Assembly: GCF_900100765.1 (NCBI RefSeq)
Contig: NZ_FNFO01000001.1
Coordinates: 840,375 to 904,374 of the forward strand
Length of the DNA stretch: 64,000 nucleotides
Direction of reading: 5' to 3'
Source: Catalinimonas alkaloidigena
GTDB taxonomy: Bacteria; Bacteroidota; Bacteroidia; Cytophagales; Flexibacteraceae
Made by a program: the position numbers and the translations under genes. Of this stretch, positions 17,067 to 26,298 are shown in pieces (position 1 is the stretch's first letter; the number at the start of each line of letters is the position of its first letter). The notes beneath the pieces are model-generated. The model made no database searches. It was given only the letters and a program-made list of their open reading frames with translations, and was not told the origin of the DNA.

Positions 17067-20000
17067 TCAGGGTTTGGTGAGCAGCGCGTCGATGTCGTAG
17101 CGGATGCCGTTTTTAAAAACGGTCTCCACGTTCCAGGTGTCTTCAATGCGTTGGAGCGGATCGCCGCTGACAATGACCAGATCGGCCAGTTTGCCGGGTT
17201 CCAGGCTGCCCAGGTCCTTGCCGACCCCGATGGCCTCGGCCGACCAGAGGGTAGCGGAGCGCAATGCCTCGAAGGGCGTAAACTTCCCGTCCTCTACGAA
17301 GTTGTGGATCTCTACGTGCAGGCTGGTGCCGTACGGAATGAAGGGCGAGTCGGTGCCGGGGGTGATGCGTGCGCCGTTGTCGAGCAGCGTGCGGATGGTC
17401 GGGCCGACGGCTTTGTAGTTTTCCAGGTAGCCGGGGCGTATTTTCGAAATCATCGCGGCCGACTGTTGCATGCCCGCCACGTATGCGGCCGGATAAAGGG
17501 CCAGAAACTGGCGGTTGGTCTGGATCGTGGTGTCGCGCGTGTATTCGGTGTAGAACCCGCCGGTCAGAGCCACGGTCGGTGTGATGTTGATGCCCGACTG
17601 CGCAATGATCTGGATCACGTCCTGATACGAATGATTCAGCTCTGTGAGCTTGGGCGAGTAGCCCCGGCGGCTCGTGGCTCCGATGTGTTCCACCATGTCG
17701 ACACCGTAGTGGGTAGAGGGGTAGATCTCGTGCGAAGAGACAGGAATGCCGTGCTCGTGCGCAAAGTGGGTGATGCGTTCCTGCATCAGGTCGGAGATGC
17801 GCACGTACGTCTTGATCATGTCGTAGTCGAGGCGGGCGGCGCGCTCCAGTTCCAGTTCGACCTGCCCGCCGGTCGAGATGCTGTTCGCCAGGCCGTAGTA
17901 CACCCGTTCGCCGTCGGTGAGGTTGCCGGTGAAGAACTCCCGCGGGCCGGGTTGCGCCCCGCTGCTCCAGGCCTCTTTCCGTTGCAGGGCGTCGTAGGGA
18001 TCGGCACCGGGTTCGCGCACGGACGTGATGCCGTAAGACAGCCACGTGCGGCCCAGGATTTCGCCCACGCCGGTGTACTGGTGGGAGTGCATTTCGAACA
18101 GACCGGGCATCACCACCTTGTCCGACGCGTCGACCAGCGTGCCGTTGCGTCCGTCCTGGTGGGGGAGGATGTCGCGGATGCGATTGCCTTCCAGCACCAC
18201 GTCGACGTTTTCCCGGTAGTGCTCGTTTTTGCCGTCGAACAGCCGACCCGCGTGGATCACGACGGTGCCGCTCGGCTTCTCAGGCGACCAGGACAAGTTC
18301 ATCGGGATTTCCTCAACGGTGCCGGTCAGGAGGTCTACTCGTTTGAGTTGATCGATGGCTAAGAAGACGATCGTTTGGGAGTCACCGGTCCAGGTCGGTA
18401 CGTCGGAAAGCTCGTTCGTCAGGCGGCGTGGCGGCCCGACCGGGTTGCCCTGCGGATCGACCTGCACGGTCCAGAGCAAGCCGTCTTGAATGTAGGCCAT
18501 CTTCCGGCCGTCGGGCGACCAGACGGGGCCGTTTTTGCCGCGCGTGCCGAGGGTGCGGTTGGTCAGGGGCGACATCCAGCGGTCGGGCTTCCCCTCGGGG
18601 GAGACGAGCAGTACCTTGCTGACGCCTTCGCGGTAACGGCCCGAATAATGTTCCAGCGCCGAGAGGGCGATGGTTTTGCCGTCGGCCGACCAGGTAGGCT
18701 TGCTGGGAACAAACAGCTCTTCGTGCAGTTTCTTCGGCTCGCCCCCGGTCGCGGCCACCACGTGCAGCGCGCCTTTGCCCCACACGTTGCGGGCGTCGTT
18801 CTCGTAAAAGGCGATCTGCGTACCGTCGGGCGACCACGAAGGGAACATCGCGTATCCCGGCAGGTCGGCCACGCACTTGTCGGTGCCGGTGCTCAGGTCG
18901 CGCACCCACAAATCCATGTTGCCGCTGCGATCCGACACGTACGTCAGGAATTTTCCGTCGGGCGACCAGGCCGGATCGAGTTCGACGTACACGTCGTCGG
19001 TCAGTTTCTCGGGTGTGGGGTTGCCCAGCGTCAGTTGCCAGAGGTTGCCCAGCGCCGTGAAGACCACCTTGGTGCCGTCGGGCGAGACGACCGGTCCCAT
19101 AATGCCCTTGGCGGGGCGGGGTGTGGTGTCGTCGAAATCGTATTTCTTCCGTTCGTAGGCCGTCCGATCCAGCGTCACGTCCGCCTGAAACGGGATGGCT
19201 TTCGGCTTGCGTTTAGTGTCGATCCGCTTGCGCTTGAGTTGCCCGTCGGCGGTGTAAATAAGTTCGTTTCCGGTCAGCCACGCGGCCTTGAAGGGGAACA
19301 CGTCTTCGCCCGTCGTGCTCAGTACCGTCTCGGTTTTGGTGGCCGGATCGTAGCGAATCAACTGGGTGGTCGAGCCAGTCGAGGCGTTGTAGGTCAGCGT
19401 TGTTCCGTCAGGACTCCACGAGGCCCCGGAGAGTTCGCCGGCTTTCGGAATCAGCAGCGTGGCTTCCTGGCCGGGCACCACGGTGTAAATGCCGGGTTGT
19501 TCACGTTCGGCGGCAAAGATGATCTGTTTTCCGTCCGGCGACCACGAAGGAAAGTATTCGTCGGCCGGATCGTGCGTTACCTGCGTCAACGCGCCCGAAG
19601 CGACGTCGAGCGTCCAGATGTTGTAGTTGCCTTTGCTGTTGTCCGAAACGCGATCCGACGAAAAAACGAGTTGCGTGCCGTCGGGCGACCAGTGTGGCTC
19701 GCGTTCGTCGTAAATGCCGTAGGTAAGTTGTTTCAGCCCCGAGCCATCTTTTTTCACCGCCCAGAGGTGAAAGTTGCCGTCGCGATACGACTGAAAAGCG
19801 ACCCAGGTGCCGTCGGGCGACCAGGTAGGTTGCCGTGCGTCGTTGTAGGGGTCGGTCAGCGGTACGGCTTTGCCACCGGCAACGGGAACGCTCCAGATGG
19901 TGCCCTGCACGTCGAGTGCCAGCGTGCTTTTGTCGGGCGAAAGGGCCATGGCCATGTTGGTACCTTCGGTCAGCGTGACGGTGACGGAATCGGGTCGGGG

Positions 20001-20078
20001 CTGGGCCAGGGTAGCGAACGAGGCCATCCAAAGGAAGAAAAAGTAGTAGGGTGGGCGCGAAAAGTGAAATGGGTTCAT
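17067..20078 (-). CDS. TolB-like beta-propeller amidohydrolase
   Basis: 1003 residues from ATG 20078 (a TTG in frame at 20099 is less likely). A signal peptide ends FATLAQP. Residues about 25-560 hold many PD40/TolB-type repeats with the SPDG motif (WSPDGTWVAFQSYRDGN, WSPDGKQIIFAAE), forming one or two propellers. The C-terminal 430 residues are a metal-dependent amidohydrolase: AGRLFDGKNEHYRENVDVVL, the metal site MPGLFEMHSHQYTG, then SSHEIYPS, MVEHIGATS and ITPGTDSPFIP. Fusions of this kind are annotated as imidazolonepropionase-like or Xaa-Pro dipeptidase-like amidohydrolases and are probably periplasmic. With the downstream-facing SusC/SusD genes and an M28 peptidase in the same region, hydrolysis of imported small amides or dipeptides is a reasonable guess but only a guess. 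Confidence 0.92.
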   Translation of the reverse strand: MNPFHFSRPPYYFFFLWMASFATLAQPRPDSVTVTLTEGTNMAMALSPDKSTLALDVQGTIWSVPVAGGKAVPLTDPYNDARQPTWSPDGTWVAFQSYRDGNFHLWAVKKDGSGLKQLTYGIYDEREPHWSPDGTQLVFSSDRVSDNSKGNYNIWTLDVASGALTQVTHDPADEYFPSWSPDGKQIIFAAEREQPGIYTVVPGQEATLLIPKAGELSGASWSPDGTTLTYNASTGSTTQLIRYDPATKTETVLSTTGEDVFPFKAAWLTGNELIYTADGQLKRKRIDTKRKPKAIPFQADVTLDRTAYERKKYDFDDTTPRPAKGIMGPVVSPDGTKVVFTALGNLWQLTLGNPTPEKLTDDVYVELDPAWSPDGKFLTYVSDRSGNMDLWVRDLSTGTDKCVADLPGYAMFPSWSPDGTQIAFYENDARNVWGKGALHVVAATGGEPKKLHEELFVPSKPTWSADGKTIALSALEHYSGRYREGVSKVLLVSPEGKPDRWMSPLTNRTLGTRGKNGPVWSPDGRKMAYIQDGLLWTVQVDPQGNPVGPPRRLTNELSDVPTWTGDSQTIVFLAIDQLKRVDLLTGTVEEIPMNLSWSPEKPSGTVVIHAGRLFDGKNEHYRENVDVVLEGNRIRDILPHQDGRNGTLVDASDKVVMPGLFEMHSHQYTGVGEILGRTWLSYGITSVREPGADPYDALQRKEAWSSGAQPGPREFFTGNLTDGERVYYGLANSISTGGQVELELERAARLDYDMIKTYVRISDLMQERITHFAHEHGIPVSSHEIYPSTHYGVDMVEHIGATSRRGYSPKLTELNHSYQDVIQIIAQSGINITPTVALTGGFYTEYTRDTTIQTNRQFLALYPAAYVAGMQQSAAMISKIRPGYLENYKAVGPTIRTLLDNGARITPGTDSPFIPYGTSLHVEIHNFVEDGKFTPFEALRSATLWSAEAIGVGKDLGSLEPGKLADLVIVSGDPLQRIEDTWNVETVFKNGIRYDIDALLTKP

Positions 20079-20118
20079 GGACAGGAGGAGTGAGTTCAAA
20101 AGGGTTGATGCTTAGGGT

Positions 20119-20676
20119 TTATTGTGACGAATGAGATAGTGTGTCGTGCGAGGAGGCAGACGGCGGTTTGGAAGCCGGCGTCTGCAAAAAGCGCTGCATG
20201 AAAATCAGGTCGAGCCAGCGGTCGAACTTGTAACCGATCTCCCGGAACCGACCGATCTCTTCAAAACCGAACTTGCGGTGGAGGGCATAGCTCCCGGCAT
20301 TGCTGCCGTCGATGCCCGCAATCATGGTGTGGAAACCCTGCGCCGTTGCCAGGGCAATCAACCGACCGAGCAGCAGTTTGCCGACGCCCTGCCCGCGAAA
20401 GGAATCCGCGACGTAGAGGGAGTGCTCCACGCTGAAGCGGTACGCGTCCCACGGCCGGAAGATGCCGTACGTGCCGAAACCAATGGCCCGGCGTTCGTGA
20501 TCGGCCACCACCACCGGCATTCCGTCGGCCTGTTTCTTCAACCACCAGGCGTGTTGGGTTTCCAACGACCGGGGGTGGTAGTCGTAGACGGCCGACGTAT
20601 GCAGGATGGCATCGTTGATGATCTCCACGATGTTCGGCAGATCTTCCGCTGCCGCGGCACGCAGGCTAACCTCCAT
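20119..20676 (-). CDS. GNAT family N-acetyltransferase (PAT-like)
   Basis: 185-residue cytosolic acetyltransferase. The fold is clear from SLRAAAAEDLPNIVEIINDA at the start, the acetyl-CoA loop SFRGQGVGKLLLGRLI, and the late GIDGSNAGSYALHRKFGFEE stretch that is typical of the phosphinothricin acetyltransferase/YwnH group. These enzymes acetylate the amino group of small toxic amino acids or metabolites such as methionine sulfoximine. It lies 40 nt upstream of the amidohydrolase on the same strand, so the two probably share a transcript. A hairpin separates it from the SusD gene. The last 20 residues (TPASKPPSASSHDTLSHSSQ) are low complexity. Confidence 0.9.
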   Translation of the reverse strand: MEVSLRAAAAEDLPNIVEIINDAILHTSAVYDYHPRSLETQHAWWLKKQADGMPVVVADHERRAIGFGTYGIFRPWDAYRFSVEHSLYVADSFRGQGVGKLLLGRLIALATAQGFHTMIAGIDGSNAGSYALHRKFGFEEIGRFREIGYKFDRWLDLIFMQRFLQTPASKPPSASSHDTLSHSSQ

Positions 20677-20696
20677 AGGCGAACAAGACGGGTGAA

Positions 20697-20726
20697 ATCC
20701 TCCGCCAGACCGGGCCGACGGAGGAT
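20697..20726 (-). terminator. Hairpin between SusD-2 and the acetyltransferase
   Basis: 8-bp inverted repeat ATCCTCCG (20697-20704) / CGGAGGAT (20719-20726) with a GC-rich loop. The minus-strand tail is short on T, so it may be a weak terminator just past the SusD stop. Confidence 0.42.
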
Positions 20727-20735
20727 CGGGTTTCG

Positions 20736-22193
20736 TTATTGATTCAGAGGGGTTGGGACAAACAGATCCGGCACCGGGCTGGGCGCGCTGGTGTTGGAGT
20801 TGATCTCACTCTGGCTGTAGATCATCCGTTGCGGAATGACGGAGCCGGTAACCGGCGTCAGCTTGATGCCCACGGTCTCCTTCTGCGTACGCCGGAGGTC
20901 GTAAAAGCCCAGCTTCTGACCGATGAAGCTCACGTAACGTTCCTCCAGAATCTCGTCCAGCAACGCATCGGCAGCACTGAGTCCGTCGGGATTCGCCATG
21001 CCTCCAGCCGCGAAGTCGGCCTCCGCGTAGGCGTCGTACCGGAGGGGGTAATGCTGCTGGTACGACGCGTCGAGGTAGCCCCCCGCGTTCAGGTAGGCGC
21101 GGTACTCGTTGAGTGCGGCCAGTCCGGTGGCGAAATCCATACTCCGCGCGCCCGCTTCGGCCTGGGTGAGCAGGTTTTCCTGATACGTCACCAACGGAAA
21201 GGCGGCGCTCTGCGCGATGAAGCCCCGCATGGAGTCGGTCGCGGCAATGGGGCGGTAGTTCGGCACCAGCCCATCGGTCACGCTCAGGGCGCCCAGGTTC
21301 ATGAAGTTGTAGTTAAACCGTGCCGACTCGTCGGTCTTGGCATCGCCGCGGTAGTTGGCGTGGTCGGGATTGAGCAGCGTCGTCACGTAAGCCCCTTCCG
21401 AGTTCATGTCGCCCGCGCGCGACCGCGCCACAAATGTGTAGTACATGTTTTCGTTGGCCCCGACCGTGTTGCCGTGCGGTGCCATCATGGAGTTGGCCGG
21501 CACACTGACGCCCTGCAACGACTCCTGATACGCCAGGTCGAAGGCGCGGGTGTGGAGATAAAAGCGGGCTTTCAGCGTATGCGCCACTTCGGCCCACTTG
21601 GCGGCGTCGCCCCCGAAATGGATGTCGGCCACGCCGGGCGAAGTTCCGATGCCCGACGTCAACTCTTCGAGGGCTTCGGACAACAGTGCCTGCACATCGG
21701 CATAGACCTGGGCCTGCGGGTCGAACGTGGGGTTGGGAAAGTCCCTGATCTGGGCCGCCTCGCGGTAGGGCACGTCGCCCCAACAGGCCGCCGCTGTTCC
21801 GATGGCGTGTGCCTGTAACACCTTGGCGATGCCGATCACCAGGCGGTTGTTGACCTGTTCCGACTTGGCGATGATCTGGTTGGTCTGCTCCAGCACCCCG
21901 TAATAGACGTTCTGCCAGATCTGGTCGAACGTGGCGCCGTTGGCGTTGTATGTATACAGGTCCTTGTACTGACGATCGACGCCGGTGAAGTAGCCGGACC
22001 ACAGCCCCGACAGGCGGGCCGTGTGCCCTTCGTGGATGGTGATGTTGGCCAGTTCGGCGCCGGTGAGCATCAGTTCGGCCGAGGCGTCGGTGGGATTATT
22101 GGGGTCTTTGTTCAGACCTTCAACCAGCGATTCGCAGGCCGGAAGGCTAAGTGCCAGAAGTGCCAGGAGGCTATAGGTAATGACTTTTTTCAT
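20736..22193 (-). CDS. SusD/RagB family lipoprotein (SusD-like_2), pair 2
   Basis: 485-residue surface lipoprotein with lipobox LSLPACES (Cys20). The start GLNKDPNNPTDASAELMLTG and WSGYFTGVDRQYKDL, then CWGDVPYREA and ARFYLHTRAFDL, fit the SusD-like_2 subgroup. The C-terminal part has EILEERYVSFIGQKLGFYDLRRT, the usual end-domain of the family. It is the second SusD of two tandem pairs and lies downstream of SusC-2. The gap to that SusC is 334 nt, unusually long for a susCD pair, and is partly filled by repeat copy B. The substrate is unknown; an association with peptides is suggested only by neighbouring peptidase and amidohydrolase genes. Confidence 0.92.
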   Translation of the reverse strand: MKKVITYSLLALLALSLPACESLVEGLNKDPNNPTDASAELMLTGAELANITIHEGHTARLSGLWSGYFTGVDRQYKDLYTYNANGATFDQIWQNVYYGVLEQTNQIIAKSEQVNNRLVIGIAKVLQAHAIGTAAACWGDVPYREAAQIRDFPNPTFDPQAQVYADVQALLSEALEELTSGIGTSPGVADIHFGGDAAKWAEVAHTLKARFYLHTRAFDLAYQESLQGVSVPANSMMAPHGNTVGANENMYYTFVARSRAGDMNSEGAYVTTLLNPDHANYRGDAKTDESARFNYNFMNLGALSVTDGLVPNYRPIAATDSMRGFIAQSAAFPLVTYQENLLTQAEAGARSMDFATGLAALNEYRAYLNAGGYLDASYQQHYPLRYDAYAEADFAAGGMANPDGLSAADALLDEILEERYVSFIGQKLGFYDLRRTQKETVGIKLTPVTGSVIPQRMIYSQSEINSNTSAPSPVPDLFVPTPLNQ

Positions 22194-22408
22194 GGAAAAG
22201 CGTTTGAAGTTGGGTGATCGGTTTTAAGGTTGCAGGTTCGGAATGCGGGAAGTAGAAAGTTTAAGAGGTAAAGCGTACAGTGCTGAGGAGACGATGCGTT
22301 CCGAGAGGTTTTTAGAACGTGGAGTGCTAAAGAGTTGAGGGTTTACACCGAACTGGACGGCGAGAAGCTCCTTTAGAGGAATGTGCTCCCATTTCTCTTT
22401 TTTTCCTG

Positions 22409-22523
22409 CCAGCCGACCGACGGCCTTTTTTGTTTGCCGTCGTACGTCATACCCTCCGCGCTTTTCACTCTGCGCTATTCGCTCATGTTCTCATTCAAGA
22501 ATTCCTTCATTTTCCCGCGCCCC
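22409..22523 (+). repeat. Composite intergenic repeat, copy B
   Basis: Core 22409-22450: CCAGCCGACCGACGGCC, T-rich loop, GCCGTCGTACGTCA. A tail of CCCTCCGCGCTTTTCAC, CGCTCATG and ATTC-rich sequence runs to the stop codon of SusC-2 at 22528. The remainder of the 334-nt SusC-2/SusD-2 gap shows no gene. Confidence 0.72.
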
Positions 22524-22527
22524 GCGC

Positions 22528-25500
22528 TTAATAGGTAATCGTCAGGGTGAGCAGGTACGAGCGCGTGCCGGGCGTATTGAAGTAGTCCATGCCCCGCCCG
22601 TTCGAAACGCCCGTCAGGTTGGTTTCGGGATCGACCCCGACCACCTGGGTCCAGAGCAGCAGGTTGCGTCCGGTCGCCGTGATGTCGAGCGCGTGGAGTT
22701 TGGTTTTTTTCTGGAAACCTTCGGACGCGAGGTGGTAGCTGAGGGCCACCTGCCGCAGCCGCGTCCAGCTGGCGTCTTCGATAAACTGCTCTTTCAGCGA
22801 GCCGAAGCCGCTGCCCAGCGTGGTGTAGAACGACTCGTCGAGCAGTACCGGACCGGCGCCGTAGTCGGCGATGTTACCGCGCACCGTCGTACCGGCGTCG
22901 AACGTTGCCCCCGCGTAATTGACCAGCGGCTCGCTCAGGGTAATCTCCTTGCCCACGTCAGCGTGTGTGCCGAAGTTGTACATGATGCTGCGCGTACCGC
23001 TGTAGATGTCGCCACCCTGCGAGGTCTCGAACAGCACGTTGAGCGAAAACTGCTTGTAGTCGATCGTACCGCCGAAGCCGCCGCGCCAGTCGGGGTTGGG
23101 GTTGCCGATCACGCCGCTGGTCGGTGCCACCGTCGGGAATCCGTTGGCATCCAGCACCAGCGAGCCGTCGTCGTTGCGGGCGTAGCGCCCGCCCCAGTGA
23201 ACGCCCACCGGCTGCCCTTCGACGGCGCGACTGTCCATAAAGTCGAGAATGCCGTCGAGGAAGATCGACTCCGTGCCGGCCAGGTCGAGCACCTGGTTAC
23301 GGTTGCGGTTGAAGTTGCCGTTCAGCGTCACCCGGACGTGGTTGGTCTGGAGCAGGCTGTAAGAGAGGTCCAGTTCTACCCCTTTGTTTTCCAGCGTTGC
23401 GGCATTGGTATACTTGGAGGCAAACCCGGTCGAGGCGGCCAGCGTTACCGGCACGAGCAGATCTTCTACCTTGTTCTGGTAGTAGGTGAACGCCACCGCC
23501 AGTTTGTCGTTCAGGAAGCGCAAATCAGCCCCCAGTTCGTATTCCGTTTTGCGTTCCGGTTTCAACTGGTCGTCCCCCTGTTCCTTGCTCTGGATAAAAG
23601 CGCCGTTGCCGAACTGGGAGCCGACCAGCACATCGCCCCAGGGACTGTTGGAGAACTCGGCCGTCACGAAGTCAGTCGTGGTACGGTAGGGCAGGGGTTG
23701 CACGCCCACCACGCCGTACGAAGCCCGCAGCTTGCCGAAGGAGAGCACCGGCGAGCTGCGCAGAAACGCAAGGTCCGTGAACTGCCAGGCGACGTCGGCC
23801 GAGGGATAAAAAAACGTTTTGCTCGCATTTTCGCCGAACGTAGAGGCCGATTCGGCCGCGCCCGACAGGTTCAGGAAGACCGAGCTGTAGAGGCCGAGGT
23901 TGAGCGTGGAGTAGAGCCGCGTGGTGCGGATGTGGCTGTAAACGTTTTGCGGATTTTTGTTGGTCGCCGTGGCATTCGAGAAATTCTGCGGTCCGTCGGC
24001 AATCAGGAAGTTGTTGATGGTGGCCCCCAGGTTGCGGTACTGCCGGTCGTTGATGTTGAAGCCGCCTACCAGCGTAGACGACACCACGTTGCCGAAGCTT
24101 TTGACCACCCGCCCGATCAGGTCGAAGTTTTTCTCGGTCTCTTTCGTGATGACGTTCTCAAACTGTCCGTTGGCCGCTCCGATCACGTCACCCACCGGAA
24201 AATCGTTGATGCGTTCGTCGGTATAGAAATCGACGCCGCCCCGGGCCGTCAGGTCGAACCACTGAACCGGCTTGATGTTCAGTTCCGAACTGACGATGAA
24301 GCGGTCGACCGCCGAGCTGTTTTCCTGTTCGTACATGGCCCAGAGCGGGTTGTTGTAGATCGGGTTGGCGTTGTTGCCCAGGTAGCGCCGGTACGACCGC
24401 TGCCGGTTCAGGAGGGGCGAGGCGTTGGGCGTGGCGTAGTAACTGCCAATGTAGTCGGTCACGTCGAAGTCGGGCGGGTTGCGCAAGAGGCCCACAATTA
24501 CCCCGGCGGTGTTGTTCCCGCGCTGCACCCGGTCGGACGTACTGCGGACGTAGTTGGCCTGTGTCGAGAGTTTGACGATCTTGTTGAACTTCCGTTCGGA
24601 GTTGAAGCGGATTGTGGTCCGGCGGTAGTCGCTGTTGCCGCGGATCACGCCGTTTTGCTTCAGGTCACCCAGGCTAAAGAAAAAGCTGGATTTTTCGCCG
24701 CCGCCGCTCATGCTGAGCGAATTTTCCCAGAAACGGCCGGTCTGAAACACCTTGTCGTAGTTGGAGTCGGTGTACAGATCCTGTGTGTTCTTTTCCAGAA
24801 TCGGGTAGTAGCGCGTGCCGGTGGCGTACCCTTCGAAGAATTCGCCGTCGGTCTTGACCACATCCTCACCCCCCGTGCGGTCCGCGATCTTGTCGCCCCA
24901 CGACGTAGACGCGGTCGGACTGTACGCACCGCCGCTGCCCTGCCCAAAAGCGCTCTGCCGGGGGTGGAACCGGTTGACCTGATCGAACGAATAGGTCGAC
25001 GAGTATGTGATGTTGAGTTTGTCGTTCTGTTGTCCTTTTTTCGTGGTGATGACGATCACGCCGTTGGCCGCCCGCGAGCCCCACAGCGCCGCCGCCGAGG
25101 CACCTTTCAGAATCTGCATCGAAGCAATGTCGTTCGGGTTGATGTCGTTGAGGCGGGACTGTTGCACCACGCCTCCCGACGTCGAGCCTTCGGACGTATT
25201 GCTGATCGGGATGCCGTCGAGAATGATCAGCGGTTGCGAATTTCCGGTGATGGTGCTTTGCCCCCGGATCTGGATGTAGGAACCCGCGCCCGGATCGCCC
25301 GCCGAACGGGTCACCTGCACCCCGGCCGCGCGTCCGGCCATGCTGTTGATCAGCCCCGCTTCGCCCGACTTGGCCAGCGCCTCGCCGTTGATTTTCGAGC
25401 TGGTGGACCCCAGGTGGTCGGCGTCCTCCTCGAAGCCTAGAGCGTTGACCACCACTTCGTTGAGTTGCCGGGTATCGGTTTGCATCGCCACGTCGAGGGT

Positions 25501-25764
25501 CGACTGATTGCCCACCGGCAGTTCCTGACTGAGAAACCCGATGAACGAAAAAATGAGTCTGTCGTCCGGGCCCGGCACCGTCAGGGTGTAGTGCCCGTCG
25601 AGGTCGGTAATGGTGCCGATGGGGGTGCCTTTCACCAGCACGTTCACCCCGGGCAGGGCGGAGCCGTCGTCGGCAAGGGTCACCGTACCGGTCACGGTGC
25701 GTTCCTGGGCCATCAGTGCGCCAACTGTCAGGAGCCAGAACAGAAGGGGTAATGTGTGTTTCAT
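22528..25764 (-). CDS. SusC/RagA TonB-linked outer-membrane channel, pair 2
   Basis: 1078-residue TonB-dependent receptor of the SusC family. A signal peptide (LLTVGALMAQ) is followed by a carboxypeptidase-D-like regulatory domain (GTVTLADDGSALPGVNVLVK, GTITDLDGHYTL), the linker LNEVVVNALGFE, the plug (SYIQIRGQSTITGNSQPLII, LDGIPISN) and a 22-strand barrel ending LLTLTITY. The region KGASAAALWGSRAANGVIVI is the family's most conserved stretch. There is no STN signalling domain at the N-terminus, so control by an anti-sigma factor is not expected. The first 130 residues are very similar to SusC-1 at 27879-30998, which indicates tandem duplication. It works with SusD-2 in energy-dependent uptake. 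Confidence 0.95.
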   Translation of the reverse strand: MKHTLPLLFWLLTVGALMAQERTVTGTVTLADDGSALPGVNVLVKGTPIGTITDLDGHYTLTVPGPDDRLIFSFIGFLSQELPVGNQSTLDVAMQTDTRQLNEVVVNALGFEEDADHLGSTSSKINGEALAKSGEAGLINSMAGRAAGVQVTRSAGDPGAGSYIQIRGQSTITGNSQPLIILDGIPISNTSEGSTSGGVVQQSRLNDINPNDIASMQILKGASAAALWGSRAANGVIVITTKKGQQNDKLNITYSSTYSFDQVNRFHPRQSAFGQGSGGAYSPTASTSWGDKIADRTGGEDVVKTDGEFFEGYATGTRYYPILEKNTQDLYTDSNYDKVFQTGRFWENSLSMSGGGEKSSFFFSLGDLKQNGVIRGNSDYRRTTIRFNSERKFNKIVKLSTQANYVRSTSDRVQRGNNTAGVIVGLLRNPPDFDVTDYIGSYYATPNASPLLNRQRSYRRYLGNNANPIYNNPLWAMYEQENSSAVDRFIVSSELNIKPVQWFDLTARGGVDFYTDERINDFPVGDVIGAANGQFENVITKETEKNFDLIGRVVKSFGNVVSSTLVGGFNINDRQYRNLGATINNFLIADGPQNFSNATATNKNPQNVYSHIRTTRLYSTLNLGLYSSVFLNLSGAAESASTFGENASKTFFYPSADVAWQFTDLAFLRSSPVLSFGKLRASYGVVGVQPLPYRTTTDFVTAEFSNSPWGDVLVGSQFGNGAFIQSKEQGDDQLKPERKTEYELGADLRFLNDKLAVAFTYYQNKVEDLLVPVTLAASTGFASKYTNAATLENKGVELDLSYSLLQTNHVRVTLNGNFNRNRNQVLDLAGTESIFLDGILDFMDSRAVEGQPVGVHWGGRYARNDDGSLVLDANGFPTVAPTSGVIGNPNPDWRGGFGGTIDYKQFSLNVLFETSQGGDIYSGTRSIMYNFGTHADVGKEITLSEPLVNYAGATFDAGTTVRGNIADYGAGPVLLDESFYTTLGSGFGSLKEQFIEDASWTRLRQVALSYHLASEGFQKKTKLHALDITATGRNLLLWTQVVGVDPETNLTGVSNGRGMDYFNTPGTRSYLLTLTITY

Positions 25765-26230
25765 GCGAAAAATCTAGGGTTAGGTAAATGCAATACAAGC
25801 CTGGTCGACTTGCCGAAGCAGGCCGAAACATGGAGGTTCGGAAGGCATGCGCTGAAGCACAGCACACCCCGCAGTAGGTGCTATGGTGTGGTGGAGCCGA
25901 GGGTACTCAGGCGCGGAGCACGTTACGGCCGAAAAAGGGAGACTCGTTGGCTAAAAGAAGAGGAAAAAGAGTCTCTGTATGGTGAAGTGAGTGATGGGCG
26001 GAATTATAATTGCTGAATGTATGGTAAAACAAAATTCGATGCAAGTACTGGTGGCAGAAGGGTGATTTTTTTTCATCTGCCGATCCGCCGTGTTGGTCGG
26101 TAGACCTCCACCAGCATCCAAAAGCTGTCGACCAAGAGCCCCTGACGGGGGAATAAGGACATGTACTAAAAAATAAGAAAAAACAGCGCGTGCCCACACC
26201 CGACAGTGGCTGAACCAACTGGCCAGGAAC
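25765..26230. other. Gene-free upstream region of SusC-2
   Basis: 466 nt without a credible gene between SusC-2 and the terminator of SusD-1. It should hold the SusC-2 promoter, but no match to the Bacteroidota -7 consensus (TAnnTTTG) was found by eye on the minus strand. Confidence 0.5.
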
Positions 26231-26265
26231 AAAAAAGTGCCGGAAGGCCATTCTTCTTCCGGCAC
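26231..26265 (-). terminator. Intrinsic terminator after SusD-1
   Basis: Perfect 10-bp stem GTGCCGGAAG (26237-26246) / CTTCCGGCAC (26256-26265) followed on the minus strand by TTTTTTG. It lies 34 nt past the SusD-1 stop and separates the two SusC/SusD pairs into independent units. Confidence 0.9.
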
Positions 26266-26298
26266 CTGTCGTTGAAGACTCAACGGAAAACCCACCGA

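Noticed and set aside
22381..25440. 1019-codon open frame on the plus strand opposite SusC-2
   Set aside because: A GC-driven antisense shadow; the residues show no family features while the minus strand gives a full SusC.
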